From NCBI RefSeq assembly GCF_002355655.1, contig NZ_AP017569.1, positions 496,001 to 560,000 of the forward strand: a stretch of 64,000 bases of DNA, given 5' to 3'. Positions 44,441 to 53,797 of the stretch are shown here, one piece after another. The translations under genes and the position numbers were made by a program. Every line of letters starts with the position of its first letter. Positions within the stretch are counted from its first letter, which is position 1. The notes beneath the pieces are model-generated. The model did not search any database. It saw only the letters and a list, made by a program, of their open reading frames with translations, and was not told the origin of the DNA. Source of the DNA: Halorubrum trapanicum. GTDB lineage: Archaea; Halobacteriota; Halobacteria; Halobacteriales; Haloferacaceae.

Positions 44441-45310
44441 ATGGCCGCCGACACTCGCCGGGAGTCGGACGTCTCCCGCGAGTCCGACTCCGGCCGCGGG
44501 TCGACGGCGAGCGGGTCGGCTCACGGCTCCGAGCCCCACAGCTTCGGTCCGGTTCCCCTCCCCGCCGCGAGCCGGTTCCGCCCCCTGCTCGGACTGTTCG
44601 TCCCCCTCGCTCTCGTCGTCGTCTGGCACGCACTCGTCACGACCGGCGTCTTCGCCGCCTACCAGTTGCCGCCGCCGCTTCGGGTGGCGAAGACCCTCTA
44701 CGGGATGGCGGCGTCCGGAGAGCTGTGGGGCCACGTCGCCATCACGCTCCAGCGCGTGGCGCTCGGCGCGGGCCTCGGAATCGTCGTCGGCACCGTCTTC
44801 GGGACTCTCACCGGCCTTTCGCGGACGGCGAGCGACCTGCTGGACCCCCTGCTCCAGAGCCTGAAGAACATCCCGTCGCTGGCGTGGGTGCCGCTGTTCC
44901 TCCTCTGGTTCGGCATCGGCGAGACCGCGAAGGTGCTGCTCATCGCCGTCGGCGCGTTCTTCCCGGTGTACCTCAACCTCTCGACGGGCATCGCGGCGGT
45001 CGACGAGGAGCTGTTGGAGGTCGCCGAGGTGTACGACCTCGGGCGCGTCGAGTCGCTGCGGCGGGTCGTGTTCCCGGCCGCGCTCCCGGACCTGCTCGTC
45101 GGGATCCGCGGCGGCGTCGGGCTGGCGTGGATGTTCGTCGTCGCCGCCGAGCTGATCGCGGCGAGCCAGGGGATCGGGTTCCTGCTGAGCGACGGGCGGG
45201 CCCTCGCGCGGCCCGACATCATCGTGGGCTCGATCCTGCTTTTCGCCTTCCTCGGTAACTGCTCGGACGTCGCGGTGAAGGAGGTGAGGGACCGTGTCGT
45301 CGGACGCTGA
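44441..45310 (+). CDS. ABC transporter permease (SsuC/TauC type)
   Basis: Membrane subunit of 289 residues. After a hydrophilic Ser/Arg-rich N-terminus of about 45 residues there are six helices. The coupling loop reads VAEVYDLGRVESLRRVVFPA, and the preceding LKNIPSLAWVPLFLLWFGIG is the family signature. It starts one base after the receptor gene stop and overlaps the ATPase gene by 17 bp. Confidence 0.9.
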   Translation: MAADTRRESDVSRESDSGRGSTASGSAHGSEPHSFGPVPLPAASRFRPLLGLFVPLALVVVWHALVTTGVFAAYQLPPPLRVAKTLYGMAASGELWGHVAITLQRVALGAGLGIVVGTVFGTLTGLSRTASDLLDPLLQSLKNIPSLAWVPLFLLWFGIGETAKVLLIAVGAFFPVYLNLSTGIAAVDEELLEVAEVYDLGRVESLRRVVFPAALPDLLVGIRGGVGLAWMFVVAAELIAASQGIGFLLSDGRALARPDIIVGSILLFAFLGNCSDVAVKEVRDRVVGR

Positions 45311-46130
45311 CGCGGACGTCACCCCGTCGTCGGCCGACGAGGTCAATGCGGCGACGCCGACCGGCGAGGCCGATCCCGACTCGTCGACCGCGGACCCGGT
45401 CCTCGCGGTCGACGACCTCCGGAAGCGGTACGACGATACCGTCGCGCTCGACGGCGTCGACCTCGCGGTCGCGGACGGGGAGTTCGTCGCCGTCGTCGGC
45501 CCCTCGGGCTGCGGGAAGTCGACGCTGCTCCGCGTGCTCTCGGGGCTCGAAGCCGAGTTCGGCGGGCGCGTCGCGGTCGACGGGACGGACGTGCGCGACG
45601 GCGGCAGCGACGCCGTCGGGATGGTGTTCCAGGAGCCGCGGCTGCTCGACTGGGCGGACGTGCGCGAGAACGTCGCGGTCGGGCTCCCGGCCGACGTCGA
45701 CCCGGACGCTCCGGCGGCCCGCGAGCGCGTCGACGACCTGATCGAGACGGTCGGCCTCGACGGGTTCGCCGGGAGCCGGCCGGACGAGCTCTCCGGCGGG
45801 ATGGCCCAGCGCGTCGCGCTCGCGCGCGGGCTGGCCTACGACCCCTCGGTGCTGCTGCTCGACGAGCCGTTCTCGGCGCTCGACCGGCTGACGAAGGCGG
45901 ACCAGCAGGACCACCTGCTCGACGTGTGGGAGGAACGCGGGACGACCGTGGTCCTCGTCACCCACGACGTCGAGGAGGCCGTCTACCTGGCGGACCGCGT
46001 CGTCGTCCTCGGCGGCCAGCCGGGCACGGTCGAGTCCGTCGTCGACGTCGACATCGACCGCCCCCGCGACCGGGCGGACGCCGAACTTGTCGCGCTCCGC
46101 CGCGAGGTGACCGAGGCGCTCGGCCGGTAG
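45294..46130 (+). CDS. ABC transporter ATPase (SsuB/TauB type)
   Basis: ATPase of 278 residues with an acidic extension of about 35 residues. Walker A is VVGPSGCGKSTLLRVLSGLE, the signature LSGGMAQRVALARGLAY, Walker B VLLLDEPFSALDRLT and the switch His is in VVLVTHDVEEAVYL. The GTG start lies inside the permease gene end. It completes a three-gene importer. Confidence 0.9.
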   Translation: MSSDADADVTPSSADEVNAATPTGEADPDSSTADPVLAVDDLRKRYDDTVALDGVDLAVADGEFVAVVGPSGCGKSTLLRVLSGLEAEFGGRVAVDGTDVRDGGSDAVGMVFQEPRLLDWADVRENVAVGLPADVDPDAPAARERVDDLIETVGLDGFAGSRPDELSGGMAQRVALARGLAYDPSVLLLDEPFSALDRLTKADQQDHLLDVWEERGTTVVLVTHDVEEAVYLADRVVVLGGQPGTVESVVDVDIDRPRDRADAELVALRREVTEALGR

Positions 46131-46425
46131 CGACGTCCGCGATCCGGCGGTCGTGACGACCGGGCTCGGTCAGTGCGGATGGCTGGCACGCACCGCGCGC
46201 CGGCCGCCGTCCGAACGAAACGAACGTCGACCGGTGTTATTAATCGAGTTCCGGATCGGAATACGGGGTCGACCCTCGGTGTGTGTATTACCTCATTAAG
46301 GTGTATAGACATCAACGCAGTCCTGCGGTTTCCTCCGAACCTACCGCGTCGCCCCGAACTGCCGGTCCGCTCCGATTTTGCGATCGTCCAAACCGTTAAG
46401 TACCCGACCGTCTTGTCGTGAACCG
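46131..46425. promoter_or_regulatory. 295-bp region: possible terminator and leuA promoter
   Basis: CGGTCG-TGA-CGACCG at 46148-46162, 17 bp after the ATPase stop, is a short hairpin that could end the ABC transcript, although no T-run follows. TTAAGTA near 46396 lies 25-30 nt before ATG 46426, fitting a leaderless leuA mRNA. TTATTAATCG and CTCATTAAGGTGTATAG further upstream are AT-rich but unassigned. Confidence 0.4.
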
Positions 46426-47647
46426 ATGACAGACATCACGGAGGCTTCGTCGGACACCCCGGCGGATCGAGTTCTTCCAGGGCACGATAGCTTCTAACGT
46501 CGATATCGGTCCTGTCAGGATCTTCGACACGACCCTGCGAGACGGAGAACAGTCACCACGTACTTCGTTCAGCTACGACGAGAAACGCCGCATAGCGGCG
46601 ACGCTGGACGACATGAACACCCACGTCATCGAGGCGGGGTTCCCGGTCAACTCGGACGCGGAGTTCGAGGCCGTCAGCGACATCGCCGCCGCGACGGACA
46701 CCACCGTCTGCGGGCTGGCGCGGGTCGTCGAGGGCGACATCGACGCCGCCATCGACTCCGGCGTCGAGATGGTCCACGTGTTCGTCTCCACCAGCGACGT
46801 CCAGCTGGAGGACTCGATGCACGTGACCCGCGAGGAGGCGAAGCAGCGCGCGGTCGACGCCGTCGAGCAGGTGAAAGACGCCGGCGTCGAGTGCATGTTC
46901 TCGCCGATGGACGCCACCCGGACGGACCCGGACTACCTGATCGACATCGTCGAGGCCGTCTCCGACGCCGGAACCGACTGGATCAACATCCCCGACACCT
47001 GCGGCGTCGGGATGCCGACCAGCTTCGGCGAGACGGTGAACGCGGTCGTCGAGGCGACCGACGCCCGCGTCGACGTCCACACCCACGACGACTTCGGCAT
47101 GGCCGCCGCGAACGCGGTCATGGGCTTCGAGAACGGCGCGGAGCAGGCGCAGGTGTCGGTCAACGGGATCGGCGAGCGCGCCGGCAACGCCGCCTACGAG
47201 GAGGTCGTGATGGCCGTCGAGTCGGTGTACGGCGTCGACACCGGCATCGACACGACCCAGATCACCAAGCTGGCCCGGATCGTCGAGGAGGCCTCGGACA
47301 TCCCGGTACCCGCGAACAAGCCCGTCACCGGGCGGAACGCGTTCGCCCACGAGTCGGGCATCCACGCCGCCGGCGTCATCGAGAACAGCGACACGTTCGA
47401 GACCGGCGTGATGACCCCGGAGATGGTGGGCGCCGAGCGCGAGTTCGTGCTGGGCAAACACACCGGCACGCACAGCGTGCGCAAGCACCTGGTGGAGGCC
47501 GGCTTCGACCCGACGGACAGCGAGGTCCGGAAGATAACCAAGCGGGTCAAGGAGTACGGCGCCGGCAAGCGGCAGGTGACCGCCGGCGACGTCGAGCGGT
47601 TCGCCGAGGAGGCGGACGTCACGCGCGAGGAGGAGGTCAGGGTCTGA
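46426..47647 (+). pseudogene. leuA: 2-Isopropylmalate (or citramalate) synthase with N-terminal frameshift
   Basis: Acetyl-CoA-dependent first enzyme of leucine synthesis. The ATG at 46426 is leaderless (TTAAGTA 25-30 nt upstream) and reads MTDITEASSDTPADRV before stopping at 46495. Conserved sequence FFQGTIAS, then VRIFDTTLRDGEQS with catalytic Asp, continues in the +1 frame from about 46472 and runs to 47647. No ATG, GTG or TTG precedes FFQG in that frame, and starting at ATG 46613 would delete the catalytic motif. One net base shift at 46465-46475 explains this: mutation, assembly error or recoding. The intact product would have 406 residues and lack the LeuA allosteric domain. Confidence 0.75.
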
Positions 47648-47806
47648 TGACCCTTTCCCCGACCGGATCGCCCCCCGAGCGACCGCGTTCGCGGTCGCGG
47701 GAGAACGCTGACCGGGGCCAGCGTCGACCCCGCGGCGCCCGTCGCCGTGCCGCGCGCCGCGTCGCCCGACAGGAATTTATACCCCGGCCGCGTTGCTCCG
47801 GGCGAG

Positions 47807-47881
47807 ATGCGACGGCACACCGCGGCCGCGGAGCGCGCGAGCGTCCCGGGAGCCGTCGCGCCGATTATTGTAGGGGTATAA
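47807..47881 (+). CDS. Candidate leader peptide of the ilvB operon
   Basis: ATG 47807 lies 25-33 nt after the TATA-like AATTTATACC, so it would be the 5' end of a leaderless mRNA. The 24-residue product ends APIIVGV. These last codons are ATT ATT GTA GGG GTA TAA, whereas neighbouring genes use almost only ATC, GTC and GTG. The final GTA GGG GTA TAA forms the left side and loop of a hairpin. A run of regulatory amino acids at a hairpin is the hallmark of bacterial ilv attenuation; archaeal use is my inference. Confidence 0.5.
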   Translation: MRRHTAAAERASVPGAVAPIIVGV

Positions 47882-47889
47882 CCCCCTAC
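47870..47889 (+). promoter_or_regulatory. Hairpin at the end of the leader ORF
   Basis: GTAGGGG (47870-47876), loop TATAAC, CCCCTAC (47883-47889) gives a perfect 7-bp stem whose loop carries the leader stop codon TAA. A ribosome on the Ile/Val codons would cover the left arm. The TATAA in the loop could instead be a second promoter box with a palindromic operator. Confidence 0.5.
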
Positions 47890-48035
47890 ACTACCCCTTC
47901 CTCACCGACGCGACGCACCGCCGAACGCCGGCGGCCGGGCCGTTTCCCGCGCGTGGAGCGTTCGCCCGTTCGTCCCGCGTTCGCAGCGACCGACACGACA
48001 ACCCGCCAGATGCCACACCGCACACCACTACGACA

Positions 48036-49847
48036 ATGAGCGACACAGCAGCACAGCCGCGATCCGACGGCGACGAGGCCGACGACTCGTCGGCCGAGAC
48101 CGCGACCGAGGAGCCGACCGAACCGGACGACGAAGGGGCCGCAGGCCCCGTCTCGACCGGCGCCGAGTCGGTCGTCGCCGCCCTCGAGGCCGCGGGCGCG
48201 AAGACCGCCTTCGGCGTTCAGGGCGGCGCGATCATGCCCGTCTACGACGCGTTGTACGACTCCTCGATCCGGCACGTGACGATGGCCCACGAGCAGGGCG
48301 CCGCCCACGCCGCGGACGCGTACAGCGTCGTCGCCGGCGAGCCGGGGCTCTGTATGGCCACGTCCGGGCCGGGCGCGACGAACCTCGTCACCGGCATCGC
48401 CGACGCGGACATGGACTCGGACGCGATGCTGGCGCTGACCGGTCAGGTCCCGACCGAGTTCGTCGGCAACGACGCGTTCCAGGAGACGGACACGGTCGGC
48501 GTCACGCGCCCCATCACGAAGCACAACTACTTCGCGGGCGGCGCGGACACCGTCGGCGACACGGTCGGCGAGGCGTTCGAGCTGTCGCGGGCGGGGCGTC
48601 CCGGCCCGACGCTGGTCGACCTCCCGAAGGACGTCACGCAGGACGACACCGACCGGACGCCCGGTCCGGCGACGGCCCCCGCGGGGACCGACCCCGACCC
48701 GAACGCGGACCAAGAGGCGGTCGAGGAGGCCGCTCGCGCCATCGAGTCGGCGGAACGGCCCGTCTGCCTGTTCGGCGGCGGCGTGATCAAGGCCGACGCG
48801 AGCGACGAGGCGCGGACGTTCGCCCGGAGCTACGGGATCCCGGTGACGACGACGATGCCGGGGATCGGCTCGTTCCCCGAGGACGACGACCTCTGCCTCT
48901 CGTGGGCGGGGATGCACGGCACCGGTTACGCCAACCTCGCGATCACTCACACCGACTGCCTGATCGCGGTCGGCACGCGGTTCGACGACCGGCTCACCGG
49001 CGGGATCGATACGTTCGCGCCCGAGGCCGAGGTGATCCACGTCGACATCGACCCCGCGGAGATATCGAAGAACGTCCACGCCGACTACCCGCTGATCGGC
49101 GACGCGGGCCGCGTGTTGGACCAGCTGACGGCGGCGGTCCGCGAGGCGCCCGACGCCGAGGCGTGGCGCGACCGGTGCGAGGAGTGGAAGGAGACGTACC
49201 CGCTCACGTACGCGACGCCCGACGACGAGCCGCTGAAGCCGCAGTTCGTCGTCGAGGCGTTCGACGAGGCGACCGACGACGACACGATCGTCACCACCGG
49301 CGTCGGCCAACACCAGATGTGGGCCTCGCAGTTCTGGACGTACTCGGAGCCCCGGACGTGGGTCTCCTCGCACGGGCTCGGCACGATGGGGTACGGCGTG
49401 CCCGCCGCGGTCGGCGCGCGCGTCGCGGCCGACACGATGGGCGAGGCGGACCGCGACGTGGTGTGCTTCGACGGCGACGGCTCCTTCCTGATGACGATGC
49501 AGGAGCTGTCGGTGGCGGTCCGCGAGGAGCTGGACATCACGATCGCGGTGCTGAACAACGAGTACATCGGGATGGTGCGCCAGTGGCAGGACGCCTTCTA
49601 CGAGGGCCGCCACATGGCCTCCGACTACACGTGGATGCCCGAGTTCGACAAGCTCGCGGAGGCGTTCGGCGCCTTAGGCCTCCGCGTCGACGACTACGAC
49701 GAGGTCGCGCCCGCGGTCGAGGAGGCGCTCGACTACGAGGGACCGGCCGTGGTCGACTTCCACGTCGACCCCGAGGAGAACGTCCTGCCGATGGTGCCGA
49801 GCGGCGGCGCGAACGGGAAGTTCGCGGCCGCGGAGGACCAGCTATGA
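48036..49847 (+). CDS. ilvB: Acetolactate synthase large subunit
   Basis: Thiamine-diphosphate enzyme making acetolactate or acetohydroxybutyrate, the common step of valine, leucine and isoleucine synthesis. It has 603 residues. After an acidic extension of about 40 residues come the TPP-N domain (GVQGGAIMPVYDALYDSSIR, HEQGAAHAADAYS), the middle FAD-binding domain, and TPP-C with GDGSFLMTMQELSVAV and NNEYIGMVRQWQDAFYEGRH. It overlaps ilvN by 4 bp (ATGA). Confidence 0.95.
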   Translation: MSDTAAQPRSDGDEADDSSAETATEEPTEPDDEGAAGPVSTGAESVVAALEAAGAKTAFGVQGGAIMPVYDALYDSSIRHVTMAHEQGAAHAADAYSVVAGEPGLCMATSGPGATNLVTGIADADMDSDAMLALTGQVPTEFVGNDAFQETDTVGVTRPITKHNYFAGGADTVGDTVGEAFELSRAGRPGPTLVDLPKDVTQDDTDRTPGPATAPAGTDPDPNADQEAVEEAARAIESAERPVCLFGGGVIKADASDEARTFARSYGIPVTTTMPGIGSFPEDDDLCLSWAGMHGTGYANLAITHTDCLIAVGTRFDDRLTGGIDTFAPEAEVIHVDIDPAEISKNVHADYPLIGDAGRVLDQLTAAVREAPDAEAWRDRCEEWKETYPLTYATPDDEPLKPQFVVEAFDEATDDDTIVTTGVGQHQMWASQFWTYSEPRTWVSSHGLGTMGYGVPAAVGARVAADTMGEADRDVVCFDGDGSFLMTMQELSVAVREELDITIAVLNNEYIGMVRQWQDAFYEGRHMASDYTWMPEFDKLAEAFGALGLRVDDYDEVAPAVEEALDYEGPAVVDFHVDPEENVLPMVPSGGANGKFAAAEDQL

Positions 49848-50551
49848 GCGGCGACGCCTCGGACGACGCGGCCGTCGCGGACGGCTCGCGCACGACTCCC
49901 GACGCCGACTCCCGACCGCTCCCGGACGAACAGCCCGGGCCGGACGACCGCGACCATCCCGAGGGGCGCCGGAACCTCGAAGGGATCCGGATCGACCCCG
50001 TGGTCGAGGCCGAACACGAGTCGCGGCGCGCGGTTATCTCCGCGCTCGTCGAGGACGAGCCCGGCGTGCTCGCGCGCGTCTCCGGGCTCGTCTCTCGCCG
50101 GCAGTTCAACATCGAGAGCCTGACGGTCGGGCCGACCACCGTCGACGGCCACTCGCGTATCACGATGGTCGTCGAGGAGACGGACCCCGGCATCGACCAG
50201 ATAGAAAAGCAGATGGCGAAGCTGAAGCCGGTCATCTCGGTCGGCGAGGTCGCCGGCGACGCGGTCACCTCCGAGCTCGTCTTACTGAAGGTCGAGGCCG
50301 ACGACCCGGCCGCGGTCCACGCCGTCTCCGAGATGTACGACGGCCGGACGGTCGACGCCGGCCCGGAGACGATCACCGTCGAGCTCACCGGCGACAAGGC
50401 GAGCATCGACAACGCGATCGGCGCCTTCGACCGGTTCGGCATCGTCGAGATCGCGCGGACCGGGCCGACCGCGCTCGCGCGCGGAGACACCCCGACGGCC
50501 CCAGGAGAGAAACCCGGAACGGCCGGCGAACCGACCACCCACGACGACTGA
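49844..50551 (+). CDS. ilvN: Acetolactate synthase small (regulatory) subunit
   Basis: Regulatory partner that confers valine feedback control and full activity. The 235 residues contain an acidic N-terminal extension of about 55, an ACT domain (AVISALVEDEPGVLARVSGL, RRQFNIESLTVGPT) and the C-terminal ALS_ss domain ending FDRFGIVEIARTGPTALARG. It is coupled to ilvB by a 4-bp overlap and followed by ilvC after 12 bp. Confidence 0.95.
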   Translation: MSGDASDDAAVADGSRTTPDADSRPLPDEQPGPDDRDHPEGRRNLEGIRIDPVVEAEHESRRAVISALVEDEPGVLARVSGLVSRRQFNIESLTVGPTTVDGHSRITMVVEETDPGIDQIEKQMAKLKPVISVGEVAGDAVTSELVLLKVEADDPAAVHAVSEMYDGRTVDAGPETITVELTGDKASIDNAIGAFDRFGIVEIARTGPTALARGDTPTAPGEKPGTAGEPTTHDD

Positions 50552-50563
50552 CACACGATACAC

Positions 50564-51622
50564 ATGACCGAAGACGACACGCAGACGTTCGACTCGACAG
50601 TATACTACGACGACGACGCCGACGAGGAGGCCATCGCCCACAAGACGGTGGCCGTCCTCGGCTACGGCTCGCAGGGCCACGCCCACGCGCAGAACCTCTC
50701 CGAGAGCGGGGTCGACGTGATCGTCGGCCTCCGCGAGGACAGTTCCTCCCGGAGCGCCGCCGAGAGCGACGGGCTCCGCGTGGAGACCCCCGCGGACGCG
50801 GCCGCCGAGGCCGACGTGGTGAGCGTCCTCGTCCCCGACACGGTCCAGCCGGACGTGTACGAGGCGGCGATCGAGCCGAACCTCGACGCGGGCGACACGC
50901 TCCAGTTCGCGCACGGGTTCAACATCCACTACAACCAGATCCAGCCGCCGGAGGACGTCGACGTGACGATGGTCGCGCCGAAGTCGCCGGGCCACCTCGT
51001 CCGCCGCAACTACGAGAACGACCAGGGGACGCCCGGGCTGCTCGCGGTGTACCAGGACGCGACCGGCGACGCCCACGACGAGGGGCTCGCGTACGCGGCC
51101 GCGATCGGCTGCACCCGCGCCGGCGTCGTCGAGACGTCGTTCCGCGAGGAGACGGAGACCGACCTGTTCGGCGAGCAGGCCGTCCTCTGCGGCGGCGTCA
51201 CCTCCCTCGTCAAGCAGGGGTACGAGACGCTGGTCGACGCCGGCTACTCCCCGGAGATGGCGTACTTCGAGTGTCTCAACGAGCTGAAGCTCATCGTCGA
51301 CCTGATGTACGAGGGCGGGCTCGGCGAGATGTGGGACTCCGTCTCGGACACCGCCGAGTACGGCGGGCTCACGCAGGGCGACGTCGTCGTCGACGAGCAC
51401 GCCCGCGAGAACATGGAGGAAGTCCTCGAGAAGGTCCAGAACGGCCAGTTCGCCCGAGAGTGGATCGCGGAGAACCAGGCGGGTCGACCCTCCTACACGC
51501 AGCTCCGGAACGCGGAGAAGAACCACGAGATCGAGGCCGTCGGCGACGAGCTGCGCGGGCTGTTCGCGTGGGAGGAGTCCGCCGAAGACGACGAGGAGGA
51601 GAGCGCCGAGGTGACCGCCTGA
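50564..51622 (+). CDS. ilvC: Ketol-acid reductoisomerase
   Basis: NAD(P)H and Mg-dependent isomerisation and reduction of acetolactate. The 352 residues are the short class I form. [16 protein letters not shown] binds the cofactor, [14 protein letters not shown] and [11 protein letters not shown] are active-site loops, and the C-terminal knotted domain has [19 protein letters not shown] with the metal-binding Glu. An acidic tail is typical of halophiles. Confidence 0.95.
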   Translation: MTEDDTQTFDSTVYYDDDADEEAIAHKTVAVLGYGSQGHAHAQNLSESGVDVIVGLREDSSSRSAAESDGLRVETPADAAAEADVVSVLVPDTVQPDVYEAAIEPNLDAGDTLQFAHGFNIHYNQIQPPEDVDVTMVAPKSPGHLVRRNYENDQGTPGLLAVYQDATGDAHDEGLAYAAAIGCTRAGVVETSFREETETDLFGEQAVLCGGVTSLVKQGYETLVDAGYSPEMAYFECLNELKLIVDLMYEGGLGEMWDSVSDTAEYGGLTQGDVVVDEHARENMEEVLEKVQNGQFAREWIAENQAGRPSYTQLRNAEKNHEIEAVGDELRGLFAWEESAEDDEEESAEVTA

Positions 51623-51714
51623 TGGGCGTCGGCGGCGACGCGAACCGGACCGACGAGGCCACGCAATCCGCGCGGGCCACGCGACCCACGCGCCACGCGG
51701 GTGAGTCCCGATGA
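51622..51714 (+). CDS. Possible 30-residue ORF coupling ilvC to leuC
   Basis: The ATG overlaps the ilvC stop (TGATG) and its TGA overlaps the leuC ATG (ATGA), so the frame fits exactly between the two genes. The product [20 protein letters not shown]... is low-complexity without domain. It may only carry ribosomes from ilvC to leuC. Its reality is uncertain. Confidence 0.35.
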   Translation: MGVGGDANRTDEATQSARATRPTRHAGESR

Positions 51715-53132
51715 GCGAGGGGACGCTGTACGACAAGGTGTGGGACCGCCACAAGGTGACTCGGTTACCGACCGGACAGGACCAGCTGTTCGTCGGGCTC
51801 CACCTCGTCCACGAGGTCACCAGCCCGCAGGCGTTCGGCATGCTGAAGGAGCGCGATCAGGAGGTCGCGTTCCCGGAACGCACCCACGCCACGGTCGACC
51901 ACATCGTGCCCACGGGCAACCGCGACCGGCCCTACCGCGACGAGGCCGCAGAGAGCATGATGGCGGAGTTAGAGGAGAACGTCCGCGGCTCGGGGATTGA
52001 CTTCTCCGACCCGGACTCCGGCGATCAGGGGATCGTCCACGTCATCGGCCCGGAGCAGGGGCTCACCCAGCCGGGGATGACGATTGTCTGCGGCGACTCG
52101 CACACGTCGACGCACGGCGCGTTCGGCGCGCTGGCGTTCGGCATCGGCACCTCGCAGATCCGCGACGTGCTGGCGACGGGCTGCGTCGCCATGGAGAAAC
52201 AGAAGGTACGCAGGATCGAGGTCACCGGCGAGCTCGGCGAGGGCGTCACCGCGAAGGACGTCATCCTCACGATCATCGGGAAGCTCGGGACCGACGGCGG
52301 CGTCGGCTACGTGTACGAGTACGCCGGCGAGGCCATCGAGGACCTCGGGATGGAGGGACGGATGTCCATCTGTAACATGTCGATCGAGGGCGGCGCCCGC
52401 GCGGGGTACGTCAACCCCGACGAGACCACCTACGAGTGGCTGAAGGAGACGGACGCCTTCGAAGATGACCCCGAGGAGTTCGAGCGACTGAAACCCTACT
52501 GGGAGTCGATCCGGACCGACGACGACGCGGAGTACGACGACGTGGTCACCATCGACGGCTCGGCGATCGAGCCGACCGTGACGTGGGGGACCACGCCCGG
52601 ACAGACCGCGGGCATCACCGAGCCGATCCCGGACCCCGACGACCTGCCCGAGGAGGACCGCGACACGGCGCGGCGCGCGCAGAAGCACATGCGCGTCGAG
52701 CCCGGCGACACGATGGAGGGGTACGACATCGACGTGGCGTTCCTCGGCTCGTGTACCAACGCGCGCCTGAAGGACCTCCGCGAGGCCGCGGCGTTCGTCG
52801 AGGGCCGCGAGGTCGACGACGATGTGCGCGCGATGGTCGTCCCCGGCAGCCAGCGCGTCCGCGACGCCGCCGAGGCCGAGGGGCTCGACGAGATCTTCAA
52901 GCGGGCCGGCTTCGACTGGCGCGAGCCCGGCTGTTCGATGTGTCTCGGCATGAACGACGACCAGCTGGAGGGCGACGAGGCGAGCGCCTCCTCCTCGAAC
53001 CGGAACTTCGTCGGCCGGCAGGGCTCGAAGGACGGGCGCACCGTGCTGATGAGTCCGATCATGGTCGCGGCCGCGGCGGTGACCGGCGAGGTCACCGACG
53101 TCCGCGAGATGGAGGAGGTGGCGACCGTATGA
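51711..53132 (+). CDS. leuC: 3-Isopropylmalate dehydratase large subunit
   Basis: Aconitase-family [4Fe-4S] subunit isomerising isopropylmalate in leucine synthesis; 473 residues. Signatures are [32 protein letters not shown] with the first cluster Cys, and [14 protein letters not shown] with the other two. It acts with LeuD, whose gene overlaps by 4 bp. DKVWDRHKV at the start is the classical LeuC N-terminus. Confidence 0.95.
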   Translation: MSEGTLYDKVWDRHKVTRLPTGQDQLFVGLHLVHEVTSPQAFGMLKERDQEVAFPERTHATVDHIVPTGNRDRPYRDEAAESMMAELEENVRGSGIDFSDPDSGDQGIVHVIGPEQGLTQPGMTIVCGDSHTSTHGAFGALAFGIGTSQIRDVLATGCVAMEKQKVRRIEVTGELGEGVTAKDVILTIIGKLGTDGGVGYVYEYAGEAIEDLGMEGRMSICNMSIEGGARAGYVNPDETTYEWLKETDAFEDDPEEFERLKPYWESIRTDDDAEYDDVVTIDGSAIEPTVTWGTTPGQTAGITEPIPDPDDLPEEDRDTARRAQKHMRVEPGDTMEGYDIDVAFLGSCTNARLKDLREAAAFVEGREVDDDVRAMVVPGSQRVRDAAEAEGLDEIFKRAGFDWREPGCSMCLGMNDDQLEGDEASASSSNRNFVGRQGSKDGRTVLMSPIMVAAAAVTGEVTDVREMEEVATV

Positions 53133-53797
53133 GCTCGCCCGAGTTCAGCGACGGCGAGGCGCCGGCGGAGAAGGTCACCGAGGTCTCCGGCACCGGGATC
53201 CCGGTCCGGGGCAACGACATCGACACCGACCAGATCATCCCGGCGCGGTTCATGAAGGTCGTCACCTTCGACGGGCTGGGCCAGTTCTCCTTCTTCGACC
53301 AGCGGTTCGACGACGAGGACAACGAGAAGGACCACCCGTTCAACGAGGAGAAGTACAGGGGCGCGAACGTCCTGGTCGTCAACGCCAACTTCGGCTGCGG
53401 CTCCTCGCGCGAGCACGCCCCGCAGGCGCTGATGCGCTGGGGGATCGACGCCGTCGTCGGCGAGTCGTTCGCGGAGATCTTCGCGGGCAACTGCCTCGCG
53501 CTCGGGGTTCCGACGGTCACGGCCGACCAGGAGGACATCGAGGCGCTCCAAGACTACGTCGAGGCCAACCCCGACGCCGAAGTCGACATCGACGTGGCCG
53601 AGGAGACGGTTACCTACGGCGACACCGTGATCGACGCGGAGGTCCACGACGCGCAGCGGAAGGCGCTCGTCGAGGGCGTCTGGGACACCACGGCGCTGAT
53701 GGGCGCGAACGCCGGCGCGGTCCGCGAGACCGCCCGGTCGCTGCCGTACGTGCCGGACGAACACGTGTCCGAGCCCGCCGCGGGGGACGGCGCGTGA
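53129..53797 (+). CDS. leuD: 3-Isopropylmalate dehydratase small subunit
   Basis: Swivelling-domain subunit of LeuCD; 222 residues. [20 protein letters not shown] and [20 protein letters not shown] are family signatures. The first 25 residues are an acidic extension. It overlaps leuC and leuB by 4 bp each. Confidence 0.95.
   Translation: MSSPEFSDGEAPAEKVTEVSGTGIPVRGNDIDTDQIIPARFMKVVTFDGLGQFSFFDQRFDDEDNEKDHPFNEEKYRGANVLVVNANFGCGSSREHAPQALMRWGIDAVVGESFAEIFAGNCLALGVPTVTADQEDIEALQDYVEANPDAEVDIDVAEETVTYGDTVIDAEVHDAQRKALVEGVWDTTALMGANAGAVRETARSLPYVPDEHVSEPAAGDGA

Larger units (their letters stand above)
47648..48035. promoter_or_regulatory. 388-bp leader region of the ilvB operon
   Basis: Contains AATTTATACC (47774-47783) as TATA box, a leaderless 24-codon ORF (47807-47881), hairpin 1 (47870-47889), hairpin 2 CCGCCG-AACGC-CGGCGG (47918-47934) and about 100 further bases without recognised signal before ilvB. 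The first 120 bp after leuA hold nothing clear. Confidence 0.55.

Noticed and set aside
46613-47647. leuA beginning at ATG 46613 as an intact gene
   Set aside because: That start would remove the TTLRDGEQ catalytic motif that is clearly encoded just upstream in the same frame.
47877-47881. TATAA in the hairpin loop as the main ilvB promoter
   Set aside because: A better box, AATTTATACC at 47774-47783, is placed exactly for a leaderless start at 47807. A second promoter cannot be excluded.
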